Shown: positions 1-5,861, numbered from the stretch's first letter. The stretch is 6,517 bases of DNA from an uncultured Ruminococcus sp. (GCA_946540705.1 CAMNJD010000443.1:1-6517); one strand, 5' to 3'. The notes: generated by a model from the sequence alone, not told the origin. Translations and numbers: made by a program.

Positions 1-182
1 AAGGCTTGAGCGAAACTTTTGATATGGGTGCGGAAAAGATATTTGTGTTAACCAGAATTTGTCAACCACCTAAAAAGTTACATACCCAAATGCAAAATGC
101 AAATCCATATCTATAACTCCCCGATTCAGCCACTCCCGTGCTTCCGTGCTGCGCTCACCGTGTGTATCGGAGAACCGGCCTG

Positions 183-1193
183 TCATGTCCCCGGTTTCCC
201 GCTCCCGTACTTCTTCCCGCGCTTGACCAGCCGCGCAGAACGCAGGATCAGAATATCCTCCGCCTGTACCGTCATTGACGGGCGCGGCAAAACTGTCAGT
301 TCTCCGCGCAGCAGAAGCAGAACCTCCTGACCGTAATCCTGCTGGATCGTTTCTATGCGCAGACCGCAAAACTCGTGTTCAGCCCTGACCAGCACCTCCC
401 CGACCTCAGACACATCGCGGAAAGTCTTTAGTGCATGCTCAGACTGCGTATACTGCTCGACAAAGCCCGCGCTGATAATACCGGTCGGGATCGCGACCAC
501 ACCGACGCCCAGAAACGCAATACAGATCGCCATGAACTTGCCGATCGGAGTAATGGGGTAAATATCGCCGTAGCCCACTGTCAGGAGCGTGGACATGCTC
601 CACCAGATCCCCGAAAAGGCGTTGCGGAATGCGCCGGGCTGTGCATCATGCTCCGCGCCGTACATGCACAGCGATGAGGCCAGCATCAGCACGACAATGA
701 TAAATACGGATGACAAAATCTGATTGCGCTTTTCGTACAGGACATTTGTGATGACCTGAAAGGAATCATACTGCGCATTCAGTCGGAACAGATGAAAGAT
801 GCGCACGACCCGCAGCATGCGGAACACGATGAAGCCGTCGAGGAAAAAGAACGGCATGATCGTCAGAAGATCGACAACGCCGTCAAAGGAGCGCAGAAAG
901 CGCAGCCGCGCCCGCACGGGCGTCCGGTCCGGATAGAGCAGATCGGCGGTCCAGATTCGGAGCGCATACTCGATGCAGAAGATGCCGACCGTCGCGAGCT
1001 CGATGCCCCGCAGCAGCGTGTAAAACGGCTCCAGTGCATCAAAGGTTTCAAGGAACATCACCAGAATGTTCAGAACGATCACAATGACAATGAACCAGTC
1101 AAAGGCGCGGCTCGGGAGATCCCCGGTATTGCCGATCTGTAAAATGTCAAAGATACGCTTTTTGCGGGAAATCTGCGGGGTTCTGCGGTTCAC
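183..1193 (-). CDS. Voltage-gated-type potassium channel, six transmembrane helices, RCK_C-like tail
   Basis: Probably forms a tetrameric K+ channel in the cytoplasmic membrane. The 336 residues show the full voltage-gated layout. S1 is about 30-50 and S2 about 60-80, with E75. S3 is about 103-118, with D108. S4 is about 119-137, with basic residues every third position (R125, R128, R131, H134, R137). S5 is about 158-180, the pore helix about 194-204, the selectivity filter T205-V-G-Y-G-D210, and S6 about 217-242. Residues about 263-325 resemble a TrkA-C/RCK_C domain, including a segment like R-G-E-x-x-V-L-P-R-P followed by A-E-D-I-L-I-L. The N-terminal NAD-binding RCK half is absent, so any ligand control would be unusual. 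The start is GTG at 1193, overlapping the upstream gene's TGA by 4 bases (GTGA). The Shine-Dalgarno is weak, which suggests translational coupling. K+ selectivity is firm; the gating mode is inferred. Confidence 0.93.
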   Translation of the reverse strand: MNRRTPQISRKKRIFDILQIGNTGDLPSRAFDWFIVIVIVLNILVMFLETFDALEPFYTLLRGIELATVGIFCIEYALRIWTADLLYPDRTPVRARLRFLRSFDGVVDLLTIMPFFFLDGFIVFRMLRVVRIFHLFRLNAQYDSFQVITNVLYEKRNQILSSVFIIVVLMLASSLCMYGAEHDAQPGAFRNAFSGIWWSMSTLLTVGYGDIYPITPIGKFMAICIAFLGVGVVAIPTGIISAGFVEQYTQSEHALKTFRDVSEVGEVLVRAEHEFCGLRIETIQQDYGQEVLLLLRGELTVLPRPSMTVQAEDILILRSARLVKRGKKYGSGKPGT

Positions 1194-2230
1194 AGGCTGT
1201 ATCCGCCGACCTCGGTCAGCGCCTCCGCATCCGTCGGCAGGGCAATTTCACGGCCTGCATTCTGCTGCGGGGTGAGGTACATCTGCGCGGCATATTCCTC
1301 CGCCGAAACGGCATGTCCGTCTGCAAAGTAATTGCCGTTATCATCGCTGAACGAATGCAGCAGCTTGAGTGCCGAGCCGTCATAGACGTAATAATAGGTA
1401 TCGGTTTTATTTTCCGCCTCGCAGATTTCAATGAGCACCGGCGGGTTATCTGCCGATTCCTGACACAGGAAAAGATGTCCGAACGCCTTGCCGGATTCGC
1501 TTTTCAGCTCCGTGAGCACGCCGTCCGCAAAGGTATAGACCGCATACTGCGCCTGCGGTGAGGTGCCGCCTGAGATGATCAGCTCCGGCGTATCGTCACC
1601 GTTCAGGTCAGTCAGCGCATACATCGGCTCGGTATCGGCCTCACCGGCATTCGTCAGAAACTGCTTCAGCGCTGCGCCGTAGTTCACATACAGCAGCGAT
1701 GCGGGGTCTGCCTGCCGCACAGTCGTGGTCACCGTGGCCGCCGCAGTCGCAGTCGTTTTCCTGGAGAGCGTCTCGGTCAGCTCGGCCTCATGAGGATATG
1801 TGTATTTGCGCGTGAAATACGGATACTCCTCCTCGCCGGGGATATACCGGGTGGAGACTGTTGTCGTTTCGGTCGTATCGCCGGTCGTGAGGTCTGTTGT
1901 GGAGAGATCGGTGCTGTCGGCGGTGGTGAGATCGGCGGTCAGTGTTGTGGTGCGTGCCGTTGTACCCTCCGTCTGTGAAAAGCTGCGGTTCGGTTCGAGG
2001 ATCTCAAGCTCCGCTTCATCCACATTGGCAGACTGCTCCTTGCGCTGGCGCAGCGTGATCGCCGCGAACGTCAGCAGCGATACGACCGCGAACAGTCCCG
2101 CACACATGCCGACAAGGGATAAAATGTGTTTGGCCTTTGAGGCTTTTTTCTTCTTTTTCCGCGGATTCTGACGCGGCTTTGTCTGCTGCACAGGCTGTTG
2201 CTGCGGCTGTTTCTGTTCGGTTTCCGGCAT
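1190..2230 (-). CDS. Membrane-anchored Thr-rich protein with calcium-loop (FG-GAP/VCBS-like) extracellular domain
   Basis: Function not recognised. The 346-residue protein starts with a Gln/Pro/Lys-rich cytoplasmic stretch (1-34, including K25-K29). One transmembrane anchor follows at about 36-60, giving an N-in/C-out topology. Next comes a Thr/Ser/Asp-rich linker (about 85-127, and again 156-171), typical of flexible cell-wall-spanning segments. The C-terminal globular domain (about 177-346) contains D208-L-N-G-D-D-T-P-E-L217, a D-x-N-x-D-D-x-x-E calcium-binding-type loop as in FG-GAP/VCBS or EF-hand-like repeats of clostridial surface proteins. It also has several Tyr-rich strands (about 278-283). 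The ATG at 2230 has a strong AAGGAGAA 7 bases upstream (2238-2245). It is the middle gene of the operon and overlaps the K+ channel start, so it may be an extracellular sensing or auxiliary partner of that channel (inference from position only). A surface protein unrelated to the channel is the alternative. Confidence 0.8.
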   Translation of the reverse strand: MPETEQKQPQQQPVQQTKPRQNPRKKKKKASKAKHILSLVGMCAGLFAVVSLLTFAAITLRQRKEQSANVDEAELEILEPNRSFSQTEGTTARTTTLTADLTTADSTDLSTTDLTTGDTTETTTVSTRYIPGEEEYPYFTRKYTYPHEAELTETLSRKTTATAAATVTTTVRQADPASLLYVNYGAALKQFLTNAGEADTEPMYALTDLNGDDTPELIISGGTSPQAQYAVYTFADGVLTELKSESGKAFGHLFLCQESADNPPVLIEICEAENKTDTYYYVYDGSALKLLHSFSDDNGNYFADGHAVSAEEYAAQMYLTPQQNAGREIALPTDAEALTEVGGYSL

Positions 2231-2248
2231 GACTGCGTTCTCCTTTCA

Positions 2249-2731
2249 TCAGTAATAGAGTCCGGCGGTGATGCTCTGCGCCGGGGCGGGGTCCTCCCTC
2301 TGCATCAGCAGTGCAAAGACAACGCCCGCAATGATGAGGACTGCGGCGGTCAGGAGCAGGTACACGCGGATGCGCCGCATTGTGCCGATCTGCCGCCGGA
2401 ACTGTTCGGCGGTGATCCGGTGTGTCCGTCCGCATTTTCTGCGCGGACGCTGTCTGCGGCGGATCTGCTGCGCACGGTGCCGGGCGGCACGGCGCTCCTG
2501 CGGGGTCGGTGTCCCGGCATATTTCCGGATCGCCGGAAACTGCTCGGCTGCCGTCAGGGGCGGTGCAGCTTCGGCAGGGGGCGCGCTGCTGCTGTCGTGA
2601 TGCACGGAGGGATCCTCCTCCCAGCTCCGCACAAAGCTGCCGGCGCGGGCATCCATTTCGCGGTTTGCGTCGCGGATCGCACGCTGTTTTTTTGCGTCAT
2701 CGGATTCCCATTCGAGCTTCCGCTCCTCCAT
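2249..2731 (-). CDS. Small basic single-pass membrane protein, function unknown
   Basis: Function not recognised. The 160-residue protein has a charged, probably helical N-terminus (1-40), a Pro/Ala/Ser-rich stretch (41-62), and an Arg-rich basic segment (about 79-120, including R91-R93 and R97-R98). One transmembrane helix at about 121-143 is followed by a short tail of about 17 residues. The basic region before the helix predicts that most of the protein is cytoplasmic, with the C-terminus outside (tail-anchor-like). The reading frame stays open upstream to 2875, but the ATG at 2731 is preferred. It has GGAGGTG 6 bases upstream (2738-2744), and the longer version would run across the promoter at 2784-2812. 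It is first in the operon; the next gene begins 18 bases after its stop, with that gene's ribosome site in the gap. The Arg-rich region could bind nucleic acid or acidic lipids, but nothing proves it. Confidence 0.72.
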   Translation of the reverse strand: MEERKLEWESDDAKKQRAIRDANREMDARAGSFVRSWEEDPSVHHDSSSAPPAEAAPPLTAAEQFPAIRKYAGTPTPQERRAARHRAQQIRRRQRPRRKCGRTHRITAEQFRRQIGTMRRIRVYLLLTAAVLIIAGVVFALLMQREDPAPAQSITAGLYY

Positions 2732-2754
2732 GCCCGACACCTCCCGGCACTGTG

Positions 2755-2770
2755 TAAACACCAGTGTATA
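2755..2770. promoter_or_regulatory. Imperfect palindrome just after the leftward promoter, candidate operator
   Basis: TAAACAC and GTGTATA flank a 2-base centre; six of seven arm positions are complementary. It lies roughly +7 to +22 relative to the predicted start of the leftward transcript and upstream of the ribosome site at 2738-2744. That position suits a repressor roadblock. The binding protein is unknown, and chance occurrence is possible in this AT-rich stretch. Confidence 0.35.
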
Positions 2771-2783
2771 ATTATCTGAATTT

Positions 2784-2812
2784 ATCATACCAGAAAAATG
2801 TGAATAAGAAAA
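2784..2812 (-). promoter_or_regulatory. Extended -10 promoter for the leftward three-gene operon
   Basis: On the minus strand, TATGAT (2789-2784) is preceded by TGG, giving a TG-n extended -10 element for the housekeeping sigma factor. The -35 position (about 2807-2812, TTTTCT) is weak, as is common with extended -10 promoters. The predicted start of transcription is near 2777, about 45 bases before the ATG at 2731. The element lies in a clear AT-rich dip. No competing promoter was seen in front of the two downstream genes. Confidence 0.6.
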
Positions 2813-2834
2813 GACCTCCCGCTGTACTCTGTAT

Positions 2835-2870
2835 GAATGCACAAATCGCCTCGCCCTGATTTGCACATTC
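2835..2870. repeat. Inverted repeat with TGCACA motifs between the DUF2752 gene and the leftward operon
   Basis: GAATGCACAAATC (2835-2847) faces GATTTGCACATTC (2858-2870) across a 10-base GC-rich loop; 11 of 13 positions pair, with a 2x2 internal mismatch. TGCACA occurs three times, at 2838, 2862 and 2871. The repeat lies just beyond the stop of the DUF2752 gene and about 60-90 bases upstream of the predicted start of the next transcript. It could be an RNA hairpin ending the DUF2752 transcript, although no T-run follows directly, or a binding site for a regulator of the operon. Confidence 0.4.
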
Positions 2871-2887
2871 TGCACAAACGCTTTGGG

Positions 2888-3292
2888 TCAGAGCAGATTC
2901 CGGAGCACGCAGTACAGCAGGAACACACCGATGCAGGCGTACAAAAATCCTGTTTTGTGCGGGAACAGATGATGCGGATGCCCCGCCAGTTCCAGCCAGC
3001 ATTCCGCATACCGGAGCAGACCGATCAGCAGCAGAAACGGGATCCCGGCGTTCTCCCGCAGCGCCTCCGCGAGATCAAAGCGGGTGAGCGCATAGACGCT
3101 GTGTGTCATGCCGCAGCCCGGACATTTTTGTCCGGTGAGTGTCCGCAGGACACAAGGGGGCAGAAGGGGCTCGGCAAACCGCGCATAGAGCGCCTTCAGC
3201 AGCCGCAGCAGGCCAAAGGCCGCAAACGGCAGAGCCGCGAGCAGCACTGCGGCATGCGATTTTTTCAGACGGTGCGTGATTTTTGCAGGCAC
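2888..3292 (-). CDS. DUF2752 family small membrane protein
   Basis: The 134-residue protein contains C57-P-G-C-G-M-T-H64, the hallmark of the DUF2752 family (usually CP-x-CG-x-T-R/H). The expected sequence follows: F72-D-L-x-x-A-L-x-x-N81, then a hydrophobic helix. Predicted membrane segments are about 13-32, 83-101 and 115-132. The conserved Cys pair suggests a metal- or redox-linked or structural role, but the family has no settled function; many members are small inner-membrane proteins of this length. The GTG start at 3292 is supported by AAAGGAG 6 bases upstream (3299-3305). The gene is divergent from the DUF2975 gene across a 135-base AT-rich region. It is separated from the next minus-strand gene by 156 bases that contain a promoter, so it is probably its own transcription unit. 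Its own promoter is not clear; a TATATT at 3339-3334 lacks a good -35. Confidence 0.88.
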   Translation of the reverse strand: MPAKITHRLKKSHAAVLLAALPFAAFGLLRLLKALYARFAEPLLPPCVLRTLTGQKCPGCGMTHSVYALTRFDLAEALRENAGIPFLLLIGLLRYAECWLELAGHPHHLFPHKTGFLYACIGVFLLYCVLRNLL

Positions 3293-3331
3293 GGGCGGCT
3301 CCTTTCCTCTCTTGTGAATCGAAACTCAGAA

Positions 3332-3357
3332 AAAATATATCGAAAAACGATAATTTT
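3332..3357. promoter_or_regulatory. AT-rich inverted repeat abutting the consensus promoter, candidate operator or UP element
   Basis: AAAAT (3332-3336) and TATCG (3338-3342) pair with CGATA (3348-3352) and ATTTT (3353-3357). This gives a 10-bp dyad with one bulged A and an AAAAA centre. It ends 4 bases before the -35 box at 3361, in the place of an UP element, and lies between two divergent genes. It could bind the HTH regulator encoded at 3899-4132 (autoregulation) or simply serve as A/T-tract DNA for RNA polymerase. On the minus strand it overlaps the only plausible -10 for the DUF2752 gene, so both directions may be controlled here. Confidence 0.4.
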
Positions 3358-3360
3358 CTA

Positions 3361-3389
3361 TTGACAAACGGAACATGATGTGCTATAAT
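3361..3389 (+). promoter_or_regulatory. Perfect consensus housekeeping promoter for the rightward operon
   Basis: TTGACA at 3361-3366, a 17-base spacer, and TATAAT at 3384-3389 match the sigma-70/sigma-A consensus exactly. TGC directly before the -10 also supplies an extended -10 element. Transcription should start near 3396, giving a leader of about 32 bases before the ATG at 3428. The spacer contains a 9-base palindrome, ACATGATGT (3373-3381), which a repressor could use. Such a strong promoter ahead of membrane-protein genes and a repressor-like HTH gene suggests that it is normally held down. Confidence 0.93.
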
Positions 3390-3427
3390 AGGGACAACAA
3401 AACACTGCGAAGGAGCGTGTCCCGAAT

Positions 3428-3880
3428 ATGAAATGCAAATGGACCTCTGACAATTCCCTGCTGCTGACCCGTGTGCTGACGCTGGCCGTGCTGTTTCTCG
3501 CAGCGGCGGCGCTGTTCTGCATTCCGATCATTACCGAATGGTATGACGCGGTATCGGAGCAAAAGCCGATCCGCACGGTGCTGAATATCGTGCTCTATGC
3601 CTCCGACCTGACCGGTATGTTTGCGGTCTGGGAGCTGCACCGTCTGCTCACCAACATCGCAAAGCAGAAGCTCTTTGTTCAGGAAAATGTCACCTGCTTC
3701 CGGCTGATCTCGTGGTGCTGCTTCGCGGTCGCGGCGATCTGGGCCGTGCTGACGTTCTGGCGGCTGCTGGCACTGTTTGTCGCGCTGATCGCAGCGTTCG
3801 CGGGACTGATCCTGCGCGTGCTGAAGAATCTGCTGGAGCAGGCGGTTGCGATGCGCGAAGAAAACGACTATACAATATAA
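3428..3880 (+). CDS. DUF2975 family four-helix membrane protein
   Basis: The 150-residue protein has four hydrophobic segments (about 11-34, 48-70, 91-111 and 112-134) and a charged C-terminal tail. The stretch K81-L-F-V-Q-E-N-V, then F91-R-L-I-S-W, is the family signature of DUF2975 proteins (an L-F-x-x-E-N-V...L-R-x-I-S-W pattern), and the length is normal for them. In Firmicutes the family is typically paired with a small Cro/CI-type regulator, as here: the HTH gene's ribosome site begins 2 bases after this stop. The biochemical role is unknown; it is an integral membrane component likely to be co-regulated with that regulator. The ATG at 3428 is the only sensible start. Its AAGGAG (3410-3415) is 12 bases away, longer than ideal, so translation may be modest despite the strong promoter. 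Confidence 0.88.
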   Translation: MKCKWTSDNSLLLTRVLTLAVLFLAAAALFCIPIITEWYDAVSEQKPIRTVLNIVLYASDLTGMFAVWELHRLLTNIAKQKLFVQENVTCFRLISWCCFAVAAIWAVLTFWRLLALFVALIAAFAGLILRVLKNLLEQAVAMREENDYTI

Positions 3881-3898
3881 TAAAGGAGCGTGGCGAAA

Positions 3899-4132
3899 TT
3901 GCCGATCATTGTGAATCTGGATGTTATGATGGCGAAGCGGAAGATCTCCGCCGGAGATCTCGCAGCGCGCATTGACATTACCCCTGCAAATCTTTCGATC
4001 CTCAAAAACAACAAGGCCAAGGCGGTGCGTTTCTCGACACTGGAAGCGATCTGCCGGGAACTGGACTGTCAGCCCGGCGATGTGCTTGAGTACATCCCCG
4101 GGGAAGCATCAAACGGTGCGGCCATGCCGTAA
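3899..4132 (+). CDS. Small Cro/CI-type (XRE) helix-turn-helix regulator, TTG start
   Basis: A 77-residue DNA-binding protein consisting of one HTH domain. Helix 2 is about 17-27 (S-A-G-D-L-A-A-R), the recognition helix about 28-39 (T-P-A-N-L-S-I-L-K), and the R44-F-S-T-L-E-A-I-C helix follows. It ends in D56-C-Q-P-G-D-V-L-E-Y, the standard end of YozG-like regulators partnered with DUF2975 proteins. A longer reading from GTG at 3890 is possible, but that codon begins only 1 base after AAAGGAG (3882-3888). The TTG at 3899 sits 10 bases away and gives M-P-I-I-V-N-L-D-V-M, the usual start of this family. It probably regulates its own promoter at 3361-3389; effector unknown. No ligand-binding domain is present. 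Confidence 0.9.
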   Translation: MPIIVNLDVMMAKRKISAGDLAARIDITPANLSILKNNKAKAVRFSTLEAICRELDCQPGDVLEYIPGEASNGAAMP

Positions 4133-4134
4133 TA

Positions 4135-4150
4135 CGGGGCATATGCCCCG
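4135..4150 (+). terminator. Perfect hairpin directly after the HTH gene, possible attenuator or weak terminator
   Basis: CGGGGC-ATAT-GCCCCG is a perfect 16-base palindrome that begins 2 bases after the HTH stop codon. As RNA it would form a 6-bp GC stem with a 4-base loop. No T-run follows (ATCCTGAATT), so a classical intrinsic terminator is doubtful. A partial block, an mRNA 3' end stabiliser or a protein site are alternatives. It is followed at 4188-4197 and 4203-4212 by two more short perfect palindromes (CCCGGCCGGG and GTGCATGCAC). The 133-base gap therefore looks structured rather than empty. No promoter for the next gene could be recognised in it. Confidence 0.4.
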
Positions 4151-4265
4151 ATCCTGAATTGCACCTAATCTGTCTGCCGGAAGGCGCCCCGGCCGGGATG
4201 CGGTGCATGCACATCAGGCAAATTTATCCGAAATCCGCGTAAATACATACGAAAGGAAGATTACA

Positions 4266-5861
4266 ATGGAGAACAATCTTAATCCGGTCAGTTCTATTGA
4301 ACCGCTGCCGGCCGGTGAACCGCCGGTGCATCCGCAGTTGGAAGCGCAGCCGCTCCCGGTTTATCCGCAGGCTGTCCGCATTCCGAAATATGAGCTGAAG
4401 CCGCACGACAGCATCCTTGCATGGCTCTGTCTGCCGCTGGGCATCTTTCTTGTGCGGGGGATTTTCTGCCGTACAGACGGCTTTCAGGCGACGGCATTTT
4501 TCCTGCTGCTGTTCACGCTCGGCGAGGTCTATGTAAGACGGTGCGGCTGCAAGCCCGGCCGTGCGCATGCGCTGCTCGGGGGACTGATCTGTCTGTTTTC
4601 GGCGGTCTTTTCGCTGACTGCCAATGCGCTGATACACGGGCTGTGCTTTCTGCTGCTGGTCTGTCTGCATATCTGGCGCATTCACGCGGTCTGCGGGAAA
4701 ACAGGCATTGTCACACGCTTTTTCGCTGCCGATCTGCATGATTCTGCGGTGCGCTCCCCGCTGCGGCATATGGATGCCGCGCCGTCCGCGCTGACCGAAT
4801 GCTTCCGGAAAACAGGCAAGGGCGCCGTGCTGCGGTCCGTGCTGACCGGGCTGCTCGTGACCGTTCCGCTGACGGTTCTGGTCGCGGTACTGCTCGCCCG
4901 TGCCGATTCGGGCATGGAACGGATGATGCAGAGCGTGAAAGGACTGTTCACGGACGATGCGCGGGTGCTGATCATTCAGGCAGTATGCGGGGTCATAGCC
5001 GGATTCTGGCTGTTCGGCGGCTTTATCGGCGGTGCGATGCGTGCAGATGCCGAGCCGCTCCCGGATGACAGCATCCATGCCGCAAGACTCAGCAAATTCC
5101 GGGTCATCCCGAACGCCGGACTCTATGCCGGTGTTACGCCGATTTGCATGCTGTATCTGATCTATGTGATCTCGCAAACGGGATATTTTCTCTCTGCATT
5201 CGCCGGAAAGCTGCCAAAGGGGCTGCTCTACTCCGAATATGCGCGGCGCGGCTTCTTTGAGCTCTGCGCGATCGCGGTCATCAATCTTGTAGTGATCCTG
5301 GTGCTGACAGGCTGCGCGAAGGAGCGTCAGCAGAACGGCCGCCGCTGCCGCCTGCTGACCGGTTATGCGGTCGTGTTCTGCGGCGTGACGCTGTTTATCA
5401 TCGCGACTGCATTCGCAAAAATGCTGCTTTACATTCACGCATGCGGCCTGACCCGCCTGCGCATCTATACGGCCTGGTTCATGCTGCTGCTGACGGTTGT
5501 ATTTCTGGTGCTGCTCATCCGGCAGTTCACCGAAAAGCTCCCGGCCGCAAAGGTTCTGGCTGCGTCATTTGTCCTGCTGTTCGGGCTGCTCTGCTTCTCG
5601 CGCCCCGATGCGCTGATCGCACAGAGCAATTTGCAGCGTTATGCGTCCGGTTCCCTTGCAGACCCGGATGTGAACATGCTGTGCAGTCTGTCAGATGATG
5701 CCTACACGGTCATGGCAGAGCACCGGGATATTCTGGCGCAGTGCAATATGCTGGATTATTTCGAGATCAACGCTGCAAGGCGCATCCGCAGCTATGACGA
5801 GGATGCGTCCGGGGGCTGGAATCTCAGTTCCATGCGGCTGCGGGCGGTGATGCAGTCATGA
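4266..5861 (+). CDS. DUF4173/DUF4153-like polytopic membrane protein
   Basis: The 531-residue protein has a Pro-rich cytoplasmic N-terminus (about 1-45), then about ten hydrophobic segments (roughly 50-67, 75-91, 104-120, 122-138, 190-211, 235-257, 284-304, 330-348, 365-390, 400-418, 428-445) and a soluble tail of about 80 residues. Family-type signatures are Y322-S-E-Y-A-R-R-G-F-F-E-L-C with I-N-L to 341, G394-L-T-R-L-R, and P447-D-A-L-I-A-x-x-N-L-x-R-Y followed by L-S-D-D-A in the tail. These are characteristic of DUF4173/DUF4153 proteins of Firmicutes, which have no established function. The ATG at 4266 is chosen because AAAGGAAG lies 6 bases upstream (4252-4259); the frame is open to 4203 but has no ribosome site there. 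Its stop overlaps the next start. It may be read from the promoter at 3361 or from an unseen promoter in 4133-4250. Choice between the two DUF names is uncertain. Confidence 0.8.
   Translation: MENNLNPVSSIEPLPAGEPPVHPQLEAQPLPVYPQAVRIPKYELKPHDSILAWLCLPLGIFLVRGIFCRTDGFQATAFFLLLFTLGEVYVRRCGCKPGRAHALLGGLICLFSAVFSLTANALIHGLCFLLLVCLHIWRIHAVCGKTGIVTRFFAADLHDSAVRSPLRHMDAAPSALTECFRKTGKGAVLRSVLTGLLVTVPLTVLVAVLLARADSGMERMMQSVKGLFTDDARVLIIQAVCGVIAGFWLFGGFIGGAMRADAEPLPDDSIHAARLSKFRVIPNAGLYAGVTPICMLYLIYVISQTGYFLSAFAGKLPKGLLYSEYARRGFFELCAIAVINLVVILVLTGCAKERQQNGRRCRLLTGYAVVFCGVTLFIIATAFAKMLLYIHACGLTRLRIYTAWFMLLLTVVFLVLLIRQFTEKLPAAKVLAASFVLLFGLLCFSRPDALIAQSNLQRYASGSLADPDVNMLCSLSDDAYTVMAEHRDILAQCNMLDYFEINAARRIRSYDEDASGGWNLSSMRLRAVMQS

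Noticed and set aside
73..130. Terminator for the K+ channel operon (GTTA...TAAC then T5 on the minus strand)
   Set aside because: The stem is only about 4-6 bp with wobble and a long loop; it is too weak to call.
1741..1990. Repetitive-looking DNA in the Thr-rich linker
   Set aside because: It is low-complexity coding for Thr/Asp/Ser with irregular units. No exact tandem repeat unit and no CRISPR-like spacing.
2198..2779. 193-codon plus-strand open frame
   Set aside because: It is antisense to the 2249-2731 gene and the start of 1190-2230, which have good ribosome sites. The translation is Cys/Gly/Arg-rich and has no recognisable domain.
2732..2875. N-terminal extension of the 2249-2731 gene
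   Set aside because: The extension crosses the extended -10 promoter, the palindrome and the real ribosome site, so it is leader DNA and not coding.
2837..3364. 175-codon plus-strand open frame
   Set aside because: It is antisense to the DUF2752 gene, whose CPGCG motif and ribosome site are convincing. The translation is Gln/Arg-rich low-complexity.
4224..5438. 404-codon minus-strand open frame opposite the DUF4173-like gene
   Set aside because: It has a His/Gln/Arg-rich composition without membrane or domain signals, lies entirely antisense to a gene with a ribosome site and family motifs, and looks like a GC-driven shadow frame.
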